A DNA stretch of 64,000 nt, from the NCBI GenBank assembly GCA_002692725.1, contig NZLU01000025.1, positions 62,001-126,000 of the forward strand. Reading direction: 5' to 3'. A program made the position numbers and the translations under genes. The DNA comes from Ponticaulis sp. (lineage in GTDB: Bacteria > Pseudomonadota > Alphaproteobacteria > Caulobacterales > Hyphomonadaceae). The notes under the pieces were generated by a model. It was not told the origin of the DNA, searched no databases, and saw only the letters and a list, made by a program, of their open reading frames with translations. Shown one piece after another: positions 54,835 to 63,466 of this stretch; the stretch's first letter is position 1, and each line of letters opens with the position of its first letter.

Positions 54835-56517
54835 ATGGCGTCAGACGCTGTTGAACGCGAATCTATGGAAGTTGACGTGCTGATCATTGGTGGCGGGCCT
54901 TCTGGTCTGTCGGCCGCGATCAGAGTCATGCAGCTGGCCCAGGAAAAGGGCGAAGAACTGTCTGTCATCGTTCTTGAAAAAGGCGGCGAGATCGGCGCGC
55001 ACATTCTTTCTGGTGTGGTTGTCGACCCGATTGGCCTCGACACGCTCATTCCTGATTGGCGGACACGCGATGATCGTCCGCTGAAGACGGAAGTCACTGA
55101 CGACAAATTCATCTATCTCGGCCCGAAAGGGTCTCTGGATATTTCTCTGCTGCCTATGCCGGGCTTCATGAAGAACCATGGCAATTTCACAGGCTCGCTC
55201 GGCAATGTGACGCGCTTTCTGGCGCAGGAAGCCGAGAATATGGGCGTGGAAATCTTCCCCGGCTTTGCTGCGTCTGAGCTCGTCTATGGCGAGAATGATG
55301 AAGTGCGCGGCGTCATTGCCGGCGTTGCCGGACTTGATGCGGAAGGCAATCCCAAAGCGGATTATGAGCCGGGCATGGAGTTGCTTGGTAAGTATGTTCT
55401 GTTCGCGGAAGGCACGCGGGGTTCGCTGTCAAAGAAACTCATCGCGAAGTTCAATCTCGACGAAGGCTGTGAGCCGCAAAAATATGGCATTGGCCTCAAA
55501 GAACTCTGGTCAGTTCCGGAAGAGAACTTCAAAGAAGGCTATGTCCAGCACACACTCGGCTGGCCTCTGGCAAACAATGTCGGCGGTGGATCCTTCCTCT
55601 ATCATTTCCGCGACAATGGCGAGCCGTTCATTTCGCTCGGTTTCGTGGTCCATCTGAACTATGAAAACCCGTATATCGCGCCGTATCAGGAGTTTCAGCG
55701 GTGGAAACACCATCCCGAGGTTGTGAAATTCCTCGAGGGCGGCAAGCGCGTGTCATATGGTGCGCGGGCGATCACAGAAGGTGGATGGCAGTCTGTGCCT
55801 AAGCTGGCCTTCCCGGGTGGCGCTCTGATCGGCTGTTCTGCTGGTTTCGTGAACGTGCCGCGGATCAAAGGCTCTCACAATGCGATCCTGACCGGCATGA
55901 TGGGTGCTGAGGCAGCCTTCAACGCAATTCAGGCGGGTCGTTCGGGTGACGAACTGGTTGAATATGAAGCCGCTTATGAGGGCTCCAGCGTCTATAAAGA
56001 GCTGAAAACGGTTCGGAACGTAAAACCGCTTCTGTCGCGCTTTGGCACCATACTCGGTACGGCCTTTGGCGGTGTGGAGATGTGGCTGAACACGCTGATT
56101 GGCTGGTCTCCGCTGGGGACAATGTCGCATGCGAAAACCGACGCGGCGTCTCTCAAGCCAGCCTCGAAATTCAAACCGATCGATTATCCGAAACCGGATG
56201 GCAAAATCAGCTTTGACAAGCTGACCAACGTCTCCTTCACCAACACCTATCACGGCGAAGATCAGCCCTGCCATTTGCGCCTTCTTGACCCTGAGCTTCA
56301 GAAGACCTCAGAGCTCGGCGTGTTTGACGGTCCATCTGCGCGGTATTGCCCTGCGGGTGTTTATGAATGGGTTGAAGAGGCGAATGGCGAGAAGTCCTTC
56401 CAGATCAACTCACAGAACTGCATTCACTGCAAAACCTGTGACATCAAAGATCCGAACCAGAACATCAACTGGGAAACACCAGAAGGTGGCGGCGGTCCGG
56501 CTTATCCGAACATGTAA
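54835..56517 (+). CDS. Electron-transfer flavoprotein:ubiquinone oxidoreductase
   Basis: A membrane-associated flavoprotein of 560 residues that passes electrons from the ETF to ubiquinone. The N-terminal FAD motif is VDVLIIGGGPSGLSAAI. The ubiquinone-binding region is followed by GGWQSVPKLAFPGGALIGCS. The C-terminal ferredoxin domain has CPAGVYEW and then NCIHCKTCDIKDPNQNINW, typical of a 4Fe-4S cluster. Length is normal. It appears monocistronic, followed by a hairpin. Confidence 0.96.
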   Translation: MASDAVERESMEVDVLIIGGGPSGLSAAIRVMQLAQEKGEELSVIVLEKGGEIGAHILSGVVVDPIGLDTLIPDWRTRDDRPLKTEVTDDKFIYLGPKGSLDISLLPMPGFMKNHGNFTGSLGNVTRFLAQEAENMGVEIFPGFAASELVYGENDEVRGVIAGVAGLDAEGNPKADYEPGMELLGKYVLFAEGTRGSLSKKLIAKFNLDEGCEPQKYGIGLKELWSVPEENFKEGYVQHTLGWPLANNVGGGSFLYHFRDNGEPFISLGFVVHLNYENPYIAPYQEFQRWKHHPEVVKFLEGGKRVSYGARAITEGGWQSVPKLAFPGGALIGCSAGFVNVPRIKGSHNAILTGMMGAEAAFNAIQAGRSGDELVEYEAAYEGSSVYKELKTVRNVKPLLSRFGTILGTAFGGVEMWLNTLIGWSPLGTMSHAKTDAASLKPASKFKPIDYPKPDGKISFDKLTNVSFTNTYHGEDQPCHLRLLDPELQKTSELGVFDGPSARYCPAGVYEWVEEANGEKSFQINSQNCIHCKTCDIKDPNQNINWETPEGGGGPAYPNM

Positions 56518-56524
56518 ATCATCG

Positions 56525-56554
56525 TACGCCCTCTGAGTGATTTCAGAGGGCGTA
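56525..56554 (+). terminator. Hairpin terminator after ETF-QO
   Basis: A perfect 12-base-pair stem: TACGCCCTCTGA (56525-56536) with TCAGAGGGCGTA (56543-56554), loop of six bases, followed by TTT. It starts eight bases after the stop. Confidence 0.75.
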
Positions 56555-56626
56555 TTTCGGAATTTGCATGACATTGCTGTCACAAAACTAATTGTATTTT
56601 AGGCCTGATTGCATCAGGGTTGGCTC

Positions 56627-58378
56627 ATGAAAGCTTTTAATCGCCTGATCATGGCTGCAGTGAGCGGTCTTGCGCTTGCTGCGTGCACCACACCGTCCGC
56701 AACTTATGTGAATTGGGTGCACGATACCAAGCCCGCTGAGGCGGATCAGTACTCCGATTTTCTTGTCGGGCGATATGCGTCGCTGACGAATGATCCGGCG
56801 CTTGCAGCTGAAACATTTGTTCGCGCTTCGGCCCGTGAGCCGGAAGATCCGATCCTGCTTGAACGAGCAGTTTTCTCCCTGCTGCTAGCAGGTGAGGCGG
56901 ACGAGGCGGTGCGTCTGGCCCAGAGCGCACAGAAGCAGCAGATCGAACTCTCATCGCTCTCAAGGCTGACCCTCGGCATCGCCGAAATGGATGAGGGCGA
57001 TTACGCGAACGCGCAGTTTATTCTGACGCATGGCGATGTTGGGCTGTTCAACCGCGTTGTGGCGAAGTCGATTTCAGCTTGGGCAGCTCTGGGCGAGGGC
57101 GATCTGGACGCCGCAGAGAATTATCTGATTGAAAGCCTGGTTGGCGACAATGTGCTCGATGGCGTGTCTCTCTACATGCTGGCCTTGATTCAGATGTCGT
57201 CGGGCCAGGATGAGGCGGCGCTTGAGACCTTTGAGGCGGTCTGGGATGAGCGCATGCGCCTTGCCATTGCCTGCGAACATTATGTGCGCTTGCTGGCGGC
57301 AAAGGGCGAAATTGAAAAAGCCCTCGAAGTGACAAGCCAGTTCCGCGAAGAGATCGGTCTTAATCCGAATGTGGAATGGTTGACGGCACGACTGGAAGCG
57401 GGCGACCCGATTGAAGTGAAACGGCTATCGGCTCGCGAAGGCGCGGCTGTTTCCGTGTATGCCCTCGCGACGGCACTCGCCATGGAGACCCGCGATGATG
57501 TGGCGAGCGTCTATTTCAATCTCGCTCTGAAACTTGACCCGGAGCTTGATATTGCCCGCACCATGCTCGGGAATACGCTGGAATTCTCTGAACGCAGAGA
57601 AGAGGCGGTTCAGGTTTTGAAGGAAGTTGGCGTCGACTCGCCGTTTTATGCCGCATCACAGGGCCAGCTCGCCTGGGCTTTGCTGCGTCTCGATCGGAAA
57701 GACGAAGCGATTGCCGTCGCACAGCAGGCTTATGATCGCACCGGTGACCGCGATCTGGCGATGCAATTGGGTGATCTGTATCGGACGACCGAACAATATG
57801 AACAAGCCTTTCAATGGTTCGATCGGGTCGTGAAAGAAGACGAGGCGAATGGCGACGAGGACTGGCGAGCTTATTATGCGCGCGCCATTGTCTATCAGGA
57901 GCTGGACAATTGGGGCGCGGCGGAAATCGATCTGTTGCGTTCGCTCGAAATCGATGATCGTCAGGCCCAAGTGCTCAATTATCTCGGATATTCCTGGGTC
58001 GACCGCGGAGAGAACCTCGAAAAGGCGTTTGATCTTATTCAGGAAGCAGTCTCTCTGAAGCCGAATTCGGGCTATATTGTCGACAGTCTGGGCTGGGCGT
58101 ATTTCAAACTCGGCCAATATGATCTGGCTGTGCTCTATCTGGAACGTGCCGTCGAATTGACGCCGGATGATCCGACCCTGAATGATCATCTTGGTGACGC
58201 TTATTGGCGTGTCGGTCGGGAGATTGAGGCTCGCTTCCAATGGCGACATGCGCTGGCGCTTGAGCCAGAGAGCGATCAGATACCGCTGCTGCAAGCCAAG
58301 CTCGAATCAGGGCTGAAAACTCCGCCGCAACCTGTCATGGCGGGTGGCGACGAAGCCTTCGGCAAACCCAAGCAGTGA
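56627..58378 (+). CDS. TPR-repeat lipoprotein
   Basis: I place the start at ATG 56627 (583 residues). The signal peptide MKAFNRLIMAAVSGLALAAC ends in a lipobox. The rest is tetratricopeptide-like helices; the C-terminal half is most regular (for example QVLNYLGYSWVDRGENLEKA and DSLGWAYFKLGQYDLAVLYL). It should be an envelope-anchored scaffold. A role in envelope complexes is possible. Nothing more specific is recognised. ispE starts 18 bases after its stop, with possible cotranscription. Confidence 0.85.
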   Translation: MKAFNRLIMAAVSGLALAACTTPSATYVNWVHDTKPAEADQYSDFLVGRYASLTNDPALAAETFVRASAREPEDPILLERAVFSLLLAGEADEAVRLAQSAQKQQIELSSLSRLTLGIAEMDEGDYANAQFILTHGDVGLFNRVVAKSISAWAALGEGDLDAAENYLIESLVGDNVLDGVSLYMLALIQMSSGQDEAALETFEAVWDERMRLAIACEHYVRLLAAKGEIEKALEVTSQFREEIGLNPNVEWLTARLEAGDPIEVKRLSAREGAAVSVYALATALAMETRDDVASVYFNLALKLDPELDIARTMLGNTLEFSERREEAVQVLKEVGVDSPFYAASQGQLAWALLRLDRKDEAIAVAQQAYDRTGDRDLAMQLGDLYRTTEQYEQAFQWFDRVVKEDEANGDEDWRAYYARAIVYQELDNWGAAEIDLLRSLEIDDRQAQVLNYLGYSWVDRGENLEKAFDLIQEAVSLKPNSGYIVDSLGWAYFKLGQYDLAVLYLERAVELTPDDPTLNDHLGDAYWRVGREIEARFQWRHALALEPESDQIPLLQAKLESGLKTPPQPVMAGGDEAFGKPKQ

Positions 58379-58396
58379 TGCTGTAGGACGTGTATC

Positions 58397-59311
58397 GTGC
58401 TGTCCTTATTCGCTCCGGCCAAGATCAATCTTTATCTTCATGTTGGCCCGCCGCGCGCAGACGGACGCCACCCGCTTGATAGCCTTGTTGTGTTCGCCGA
58501 TGAACGCGTGGCCGACATCATTCGCTACGTGCCCGGGCCGGAGCCGCTCTGTCTGATTGTTTCAGGGCCGAGGGCTGGAGAGGCCGAACTCGGTGACCCG
58601 CAAGATAATCTGGTGATGCAGGCGGCAGAAGCGGTTATCCGCAATACCGAGCGTGACGTCACGGGTCGGCTGGAACTCGAAAAGCATTTGCCGATTGCTG
58701 CAGGCATTGGTGGCGGGTCGGCCGACGCCGCCGCGACCCTCCGCGTGCTGAACCGGGCGCTAGACCTTCGGCTGAGCGAAGGAGAGCTGATGGATATTGC
58801 GCGCCCACTGGGCGGGGATGTTCCGGCTTGCCTTGCAGGAAAGCCAGTTCTGATGCGCGGAGACGGAGACCGGATCGAGCCGGTAACCCCGGCGCCGCCG
58901 GTCCTGAACGCTGTCATCGTGAATTCGGGCCGACCTTGTCCAACGGGGGCGGTCTTTCAGGCGTTTGATCAATTAAGTGGCGAGAAAAGCTTTTCCGAAT
59001 GCTCTCCGCCATCTGCAAGCGTTGTCGAGGACTGGATTTCAGAGCTCTCTGAAAACTACAGGAATGATTTACAAGAGGCCGCGCGTAAACTCGTGCCTGA
59101 AGTGGATCTGACGCTTTGGCGGCTGAGCCGGTGTGAAGGTGTGCGCCATGTCGCCATGTCCGGCTCAGGGGCAACCTGCTTTGGTCTTTTCCTGAGCGCG
59201 GAGGAATCAGAGCAGGCTGCGAAGGCGATTTCACAGGATTTCCCGAATTGGTTTGCAAGGCCGACGCTTTTTGGTCTCGCCGGGTTTGACCTCCGACCGA
59301 GACACGCTTAG
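58397..59311 (+). CDS. ispE: 4-diphosphocytidyl-2-C-methylerythritol kinase
   Basis: A GHMP kinase of the MEP isoprenoid pathway, 304 residues, start GTG 58397 with TAGGA upstream. The opening FAPAKINLYLHVGPP is typical; the ATP loop is LPIAAGIGGGSADAAATLR (P-x-x-x-G-x-G-G-G-S-A-D-A-A), and the last motif is HVAMSGSGATCFGLF. Together with ispH it supplies precursors for the polyprenyl synthase at 60377. Confidence 0.96.
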   Translation: MLSLFAPAKINLYLHVGPPRADGRHPLDSLVVFADERVADIIRYVPGPEPLCLIVSGPRAGEAELGDPQDNLVMQAAEAVIRNTERDVTGRLELEKHLPIAAGIGGGSADAAATLRVLNRALDLRLSEGELMDIARPLGGDVPACLAGKPVLMRGDGDRIEPVTPAPPVLNAVIVNSGRPCPTGAVFQAFDQLSGEKSFSECSPPSASVVEDWISELSENYRNDLQEAARKLVPEVDLTLWRLSRCEGVRHVAMSGSGATCFGLFLSAEESEQAAKAISQDFPNWFARPTLFGLAGFDLRPRHA

Positions 59312-59336
59312 AGCGAGCTTCTTGAATGAGGAACCC

Positions 59337-60374
59337 ATGCCGGACGGCCTGATACTTTCACTTTGTTTTTCGGCTCTTGCGTTCATCCTGGCGGCGGTTC
59401 TGGGGTGGGTGGTGATCAGGTATGGCCCAAGGGACAATCCAGATGGTGGGCGTAAAAACCAGGCCGTTCCGATGCCAACCTCTGGCGGAATTGCGATCTT
59501 TCTGGCGTCCGCTCCGCTTACGCTTGCCGCTATGTTTCTTCTGCCCGACGCGTTCAGTTTTGCGCAGATCGCGCTTTTGGCCGGTGGTCTCTACATGTTT
59601 TTGATGGGTGTCTGGGATGACATCATCGCCTTACCCGCTTTACCAAAAATGTTTGCCCAACTGATTATCGCGCTCGGTGTGGCCTGGTTCGGAATTCGGG
59701 TTGGCCATTTTGATTTTGGGCGTCACACACTGGAGACCGGTTTTCTGATTGGGGTGCTGGGTTCAGCAGCCTGGCTGTTTGTTGTGACGAACGCTGTCAA
59801 TTTCATGGATGGCTCGGATGGTCTCGCGATGGGCAGTGGGGCCGTGATTGCCTTTGCGCTGGCGATTATGGCCTGTGTGACCCATCAATATGACATCATG
59901 GCGTTTGCGCTCATCCTTCTGGGCGCGCTTTTGGGGCATTTGCTCTGGAATGGTCGCGGCAAACTCTTCACCGGCGATTCCGGCGCCTTGTTTGTCGGCT
60001 TTTATCTGGCGGGGCTGGTCCTGTTGTTCGTTTCACGGCTTGAATTATCGGTCTGGATTGCGCCGCTGTTTTTCATCGCCTTTCTGGCGGATGTGCTGCT
60101 GACGCTGATCTGGCGATATCAACACGGCCGGAATTTGTTACAGCCCCATACTGAGCACATCTACCAGATCATGCTGAAAGCCGGGATTTCACACCCGTTG
60201 ACGGCCTGGGTGTTTGCCTGGGTCACCATGCATGGTGTGCTGGTCGGTGGGATGTCACTTCTCTTCCCGCCCGGCGGAGCCATGGCGGGGTTCTTCATTC
60301 TTCTGGCGATCTTGTATGTGATCCACCGCCGTATACGCCGGTCAGCGCTGAAATACGGCTATTTGACCGTTTAG
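59337..60374 (+). CDS. PNPT-family polyprenyl-phosphate sugar-phosphate transferase
   Basis: A 345-residue protein with about ten membrane segments, ATG 59337 with GAGGA just upstream; the longer track frame (59253) overlaps ispE. The catalytic loop is NAVNFMDGSDGLAMGSG (N-x-x-N-x-x-D-G-x-D-G-L), followed by LFTGDSGALFVGFYLAG and HTEHIYQIMLKAG. These are the UDP-sugar:undecaprenyl-phosphate transferase signatures (WecA/WbpL-like group, not MraY). It starts lipid-linked glycans, perhaps for the surface polysaccharide of this locus. The sugar is unknown. Confidence 0.88.
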   Translation: MPDGLILSLCFSALAFILAAVLGWVVIRYGPRDNPDGGRKNQAVPMPTSGGIAIFLASAPLTLAAMFLLPDAFSFAQIALLAGGLYMFLMGVWDDIIALPALPKMFAQLIIALGVAWFGIRVGHFDFGRHTLETGFLIGVLGSAAWLFVVTNAVNFMDGSDGLAMGSGAVIAFALAIMACVTHQYDIMAFALILLGALLGHLLWNGRGKLFTGDSGALFVGFYLAGLVLLFVSRLELSVWIAPLFFIAFLADVLLTLIWRYQHGRNLLQPHTEHIYQIMLKAGISHPLTAWVFAWVTMHGVLVGGMSLLFPPGGAMAGFFILLAILYVIHRRIRRSALKYGYLTV

Positions 60375-60376
60375 CC

Positions 60377-61420
60377 TCAATAAGCCCGATCAACGCAGAA
60401 ATCAGCAAGGTCGCATAGCGCCTGTTTGAACTCTGAAGCCGGCACCGGATTGAGCGCCTTTTTCGCGATTTCGACATAAGACCGCGCTTCGGCAAGTGTG
60501 TCTTTCGCTGCGCCAGTCGACCGGATGAGGTGGATGGCATGAGTGAGATCAGCGCTGGTCTGGGTGTCTGGCTTCAGCGCACGGTCCCAGAATTCGCGAT
60601 CTTCAGCGCTTCCACGGCGACGAGCAATCACGACGGGCAGAGTGATTTTGCATTCCCGGAAATCATCACCAACGGTTTTACCAATGACGGATGTTGTGCC
60701 GCCATAGTCGAGCGCATCGTCCACCAATTGGAAGGCGAGGCCGAGATTGCGGCCATAATCGCGCATGGCCCGAACGTGCTCGCTCGGCGCGTCTGCACAG
60801 ACCGCGCCTGATTCGGCTGCGGCTTCGAACAGGGCAGCTGTCTTGGCTTCGATAATTTTGAGATAATCTTCCGTTGGCAGGTCCAGCTGTCCCTGCACTG
60901 CAAGCTGGTGAACTTCACCTTCGGCGATCACACTCGATGCGTTGGAGAGAATATCGAGCACGGTGAGCCGACCGGTCTCCACCATCAGGGTGAAGGCACG
61001 TGCAAAAAGGAAGTCACCAACGAGAATGCTGGCTGAATTGCCCCAGACATTCTTCGCGGCCGGTTTGCCACGACGGAGATCTGATTCGTCGACCACATCG
61101 TCGTGAAGCAAGGTCGCTGTGTGAATGAACTCAACCGCAGCCGCGAGGCAGTGGACGGGTTTCATTTCGCTCGCCTGGCAGGCTTTCGCTGCGGCGAGTG
61201 TGATAAGAGGGCGCAGGCGCTTTCCGCCCGCTGAAACGATATAACCCGAAAGGTTTGGAATGACTGAAACCGGGCTGGCCGCGCGCTCTTCGAGCAGCTT
61301 TTCGACGGATTGGACGTCGTCATCCAACAGGCCTGACAAAATCTGAAAGGCGTTTTCGGTTTGAACGGTGAGAGGCGTTGCGTCCAAGGGACAGATCCTT
61401 TTTGTGTCTAGGTCAGACAT
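60377..61420 (-). CDS. ispB: Polyprenyl diphosphate synthase (IspB-type)
   Basis: An all-trans polyprenyl chain elongase of 347 residues from ATG 61420. The first aspartate-rich motif is LLHDDVVDESDLRRGK, the second QLVDDALDYGG. GGKRLRPLI supplies the substrate-binding residues. Product is probably octa- or decaprenyl diphosphate for the ubiquinone tail (ETF-QO partner). Its stop lies two bases from the end of the convergent PNPT gene. The 124-base region to 61545 holds two divergent promoters. Confidence 0.92.
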   Translation of the reverse strand: MSDLDTKRICPLDATPLTVQTENAFQILSGLLDDDVQSVEKLLEERAASPVSVIPNLSGYIVSAGGKRLRPLITLAAAKACQASEMKPVHCLAAAVEFIHTATLLHDDVVDESDLRRGKPAAKNVWGNSASILVGDFLFARAFTLMVETGRLTVLDILSNASSVIAEGEVHQLAVQGQLDLPTEDYLKIIEAKTAALFEAAAESGAVCADAPSEHVRAMRDYGRNLGLAFQLVDDALDYGGTTSVIGKTVGDDFRECKITLPVVIARRRGSAEDREFWDRALKPDTQTSADLTHAIHLIRSTGAAKDTLAEARSYVEIAKKALNPVPASEFKQALCDLADFCVDRAY

Positions 61421-61544
61421 AAAGTGCACTATACAGGTCGGAAAAGTCCTGAACTGTCTATTGCGTCATTCCGTCACCTCAAAGTGGACGGGGTGAGCCG
61501 CGAAGAATGAGGTTTTGGCCCATTTGATCTAGAAAGGCAAATAG

Positions 61545-61757
61545 TTGGAAGAGCTTCTTCGTACAAACAATCCTGTTGAAATTTCTGTGATCCGTGCCCG
61601 GTTTGAAGAGGCTGGTATCGTTTTCTCGATAGCAGATGAATTCACGAGCGGTATGGAAGGTTCCATTGGTGCAATTCCTCGCCGGATACTCGTGGATGCA
61701 GATCAGGCCGAGCGAGCGCGGCAGTTGTTGTCGGACATTCTGCCGGAGTCTTCATGA
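61545..61757 (+). CDS. DUF2007 protein
   Basis: A 70-residue protein from a TTG start at 61545 (AAAGG upstream). The sequence EELLRTNNPVEISVIRARFE ... RILVDADQAERARQLLSDIL is the DUF2007 pattern (N-P-x-E-I, A-R-F-E-E-A-G-I, V-D-A-x-Q-A-x-R-A-R-x-L-L). A signal-transducing role is guessed in databases; nothing is shown. The methyltransferase downstream starts by ATGA overlap. Confidence 0.85.
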   Translation: MEELLRTNNPVEISVIRARFEEAGIVFSIADEFTSGMEGSIGAIPRRILVDADQAERARQLLSDILPESS

Positions 61758-62491
61758 GCGATTTCACTGAGGACTGGCTCCTCAATGAGCAGGTTCGCAT
61801 CTTCCAGCCGAAAGCAGGATATCGGGCTGGGCTGGATGCCATTCTGCTCGCCGCGAGCCTGCCAGAGCGCGCAGACCAACAAATTCTGGATATGGGGTGT
61901 GGAGCAGGCGGCGCACTGTTTCCGGCGGCCTGGCGATTGGATGAAGCGCGCCTTACAGGACTGGACCGCCACGCACCATCCCTGGAGCTTGCGCAAAAGG
62001 GCGTTGAGGCCAATCAAGTTTCAGACCGGGTTGAGCTGGTATCTGCAGACATCGCAGCACTGCCTGGCGATCTGGAGAACCGGTTTGATCAGGTGATGTC
62101 GAACCCACCTTATTTTGAGCCCGGGAAAATTCAGACCCCACATGAGGGTCGCAAGGCCGCCTATATGGCTGAGGTTCCGCTGAAGGACTGGCTGAAGGCG
62201 ATGTTGTTTGTGGCAAAGCCAAAGGGGCGAATCACGCTCATCCATCGTGCAGGCATGCTGGGCGAAATTCTGGCCTATCTGGTGTCGCGATCGGGGCAGA
62301 TTGAAGTTCTTCCCGTGCGTTCTGCGCCGGGGGAACCCGCAAAACGTGTGCTGGTCACCGCGCGTAAGGGGCTTAAGCGCAGCGAGACAGTGCTGCATGA
62401 GGGGCTGACTATGCACATTGCCAAGGGGAAGCCTGCATATACTCACGACGCCGAGGCGATTTTAAGCGGTTCTGAACTGATCTGGAGATAA
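61754..62491 (+). CDS. SAM methyltransferase, tRNA1(Val) m6A37-type (YfiC/TrmN6-like)
   Basis: A 245-residue class I methyltransferase. The SAM-binding glycine motif is QILDMGCGAGGALFPAAWRL, acidic residue D in LTGLDRHAPS, and the catalytic segment is MSNPPYFEPGKI (N-P-P-Y), which methylates an exocyclic amine. The N-terminal FQPKAGYRAGLDAILLAAS is as in TrmN6-type enzymes acting on tRNA. Substrate is inferred from similarity. It is coupled to the DUF2007 gene. Confidence 0.85.
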   Translation: MSDFTEDWLLNEQVRIFQPKAGYRAGLDAILLAASLPERADQQILDMGCGAGGALFPAAWRLDEARLTGLDRHAPSLELAQKGVEANQVSDRVELVSADIAALPGDLENRFDQVMSNPPYFEPGKIQTPHEGRKAAYMAEVPLKDWLKAMLFVAKPKGRITLIHRAGMLGEILAYLVSRSGQIEVLPVRSAPGEPAKRVLVTARKGLKRSETVLHEGLTMHIAKGKPAYTHDAEAILSGSELIWR

Positions 62492-62559
62492 ACCGCTTCG
62501 AATGGGGGCGCTTCGGGTTTTAAAGCTATCCCGACGCAAGACAGCTTCAGGGGATATGC

Positions 62560-63186
62560 GTGTCGACATTCGTGCCAACCATATTGCTGGCGATTGTGAC
62601 CTATCCGCTGGTTTTTCTGGTCGCGTTTCCGGTTTTGCTCGGGCTGCACTGCGCGTTCGGCCGCGCCTTTGATGTGCGACGAATTGTGATTTTCTTTCTG
62701 CTCGGGCTGAGCGTTTGGGGGCCGTTGTGTCTGACGAATATGCCCTTGCCGAACGATTACGCGGCATTCTGCGCGAACCCTCCACCGGGGCTCGCGCCCC
62801 GGCTCGAGCCGTTTCAGTTTGTTGCGCCGGCCAAATATTTTCTGTCGGTTCTGGTGCGCGAGGGCCGGGTTCTGATTATTCCGTTTCTGATCGGAAGCTT
62901 TCTGAACTTCTGGATGTTGTTTCCGGCAGGATGCCTTTTGCGTGTTCTCAAGAAGCGGCACTTTCTGGTTCCGATCGCCATTGGCCTCGTGTCTTCGCTG
63001 TTTCTGGAACTGACTCAACTGACCGGCATATGGGGTATCATCGGTTGCACGCATCGAACATTTGATGTCGATGACATCATCCTCAATACAGCCGGATTTT
63101 TTGGAGGTTGGGTCGGTATGTCGGTGCTTTTCTGGCTGACTGATCGCTTTCGATCAGGTGCAGGAGACCGCCAGGACAATCAGTGA
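62560..63186 (+). CDS. VanZ-like membrane protein
   Basis: A 208-residue protein starting with GTG 62560 (AGGGGA upstream). About five membrane segments are visible. The segment ...RLEPFQF and the C-terminal FLELTQLTGIWG ... HRTFDVDDIILNTAGFFGGW carry the VanZ family motifs (E-x-x-Q, D-x-D-D-I-x-x-N). VanZ proteins are linked to low-level teicoplanin resistance or act as unknown envelope proteins. Function here is unknown. Inner-membrane location is expected. Confidence 0.8.
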   Translation: MSTFVPTILLAIVTYPLVFLVAFPVLLGLHCAFGRAFDVRRIVIFFLLGLSVWGPLCLTNMPLPNDYAAFCANPPPGLAPRLEPFQFVAPAKYFLSVLVREGRVLIIPFLIGSFLNFWMLFPAGCLLRVLKKRHFLVPIAIGLVSSLFLELTQLTGIWGIIGCTHRTFDVDDIILNTAGFFGGWVGMSVLFWLTDRFRSGAGDRQDNQ

Positions 63187-63213
63187 GAGACCAAGTGTGA
63201 GGCGAGGCCGAAA

Positions 63214-63275
63214 CCGATTTTGCTTTCAAAATCGGGACTGCGCCACCATATATATAATAGGGCAGTGGAAAGGAG
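63214..63275 (+). promoter_or_regulatory. Promoter with palindrome for small membrane ORF
   Basis: A perfect 9-base-pair inverted repeat, CCGATTTTG (63214-63222) and CAAAATCGG (63227-63235), sits at the expected -35 side of a consensus TATAAT (63253-63258). AAAGGAG (63269-63275) follows, six bases before the ATG at 63282. The palindrome could be an operator or the terminator of the VanZ gene. Confidence 0.55.
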
Positions 63276-63281
63276 CACCAC

Positions 63282-63413
63282 ATGCAAGCCCTGTTCGGAT
63301 TTCTGCTGATCAGCGGTACATTTTTTGGATTAGTCATCGCCGCTTTGGGCCACCCGAAGATCTATCGGGCAGTTTTCGGCGGGCGTAAAAAGTCGCTCGA
63401 TCATTGCAAATAG
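63282..63413 (+). CDS. 43-residue single-pass membrane protein
   Basis: A short frame from ATG 63282 to TAG 63411-63413. It codes MQALFGFLLISGTFFGLVIA followed by a charged tail ending KKSLDHCK. One membrane helix (about residues 3-23) with a positively charged C-terminus is predicted, so a small inner-membrane peptide is likely. The strong AAAGGAG six bases upstream and a TATAAT at the right distance support expression. No family is recognised. Confidence 0.55.
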   Translation: MQALFGFLLISGTFFGLVIAALGHPKIYRAVFGGRKKSLDHCK

Positions 63414-63415
63414 AA

Positions 63416-63442
63416 AGAGCGCCCGGCGTGGCCGGACGCTCT
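63416..63442. terminator. Hairpin between small ORF and HisC-like gene
   Basis: AGAGCG (63416-63421) and CCGGC (63423-63427) pair with GCCGG (63431-63435) and CGCTCT (63437-63442), with one opposed mismatch and a three-base loop. It lies between two convergent genes. The following T-content is low on both strands, so function as terminator is only probable. Confidence 0.5.
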
Positions 63443-63466
63443 CGGATATGTTGCCTGGCAGCGGGC

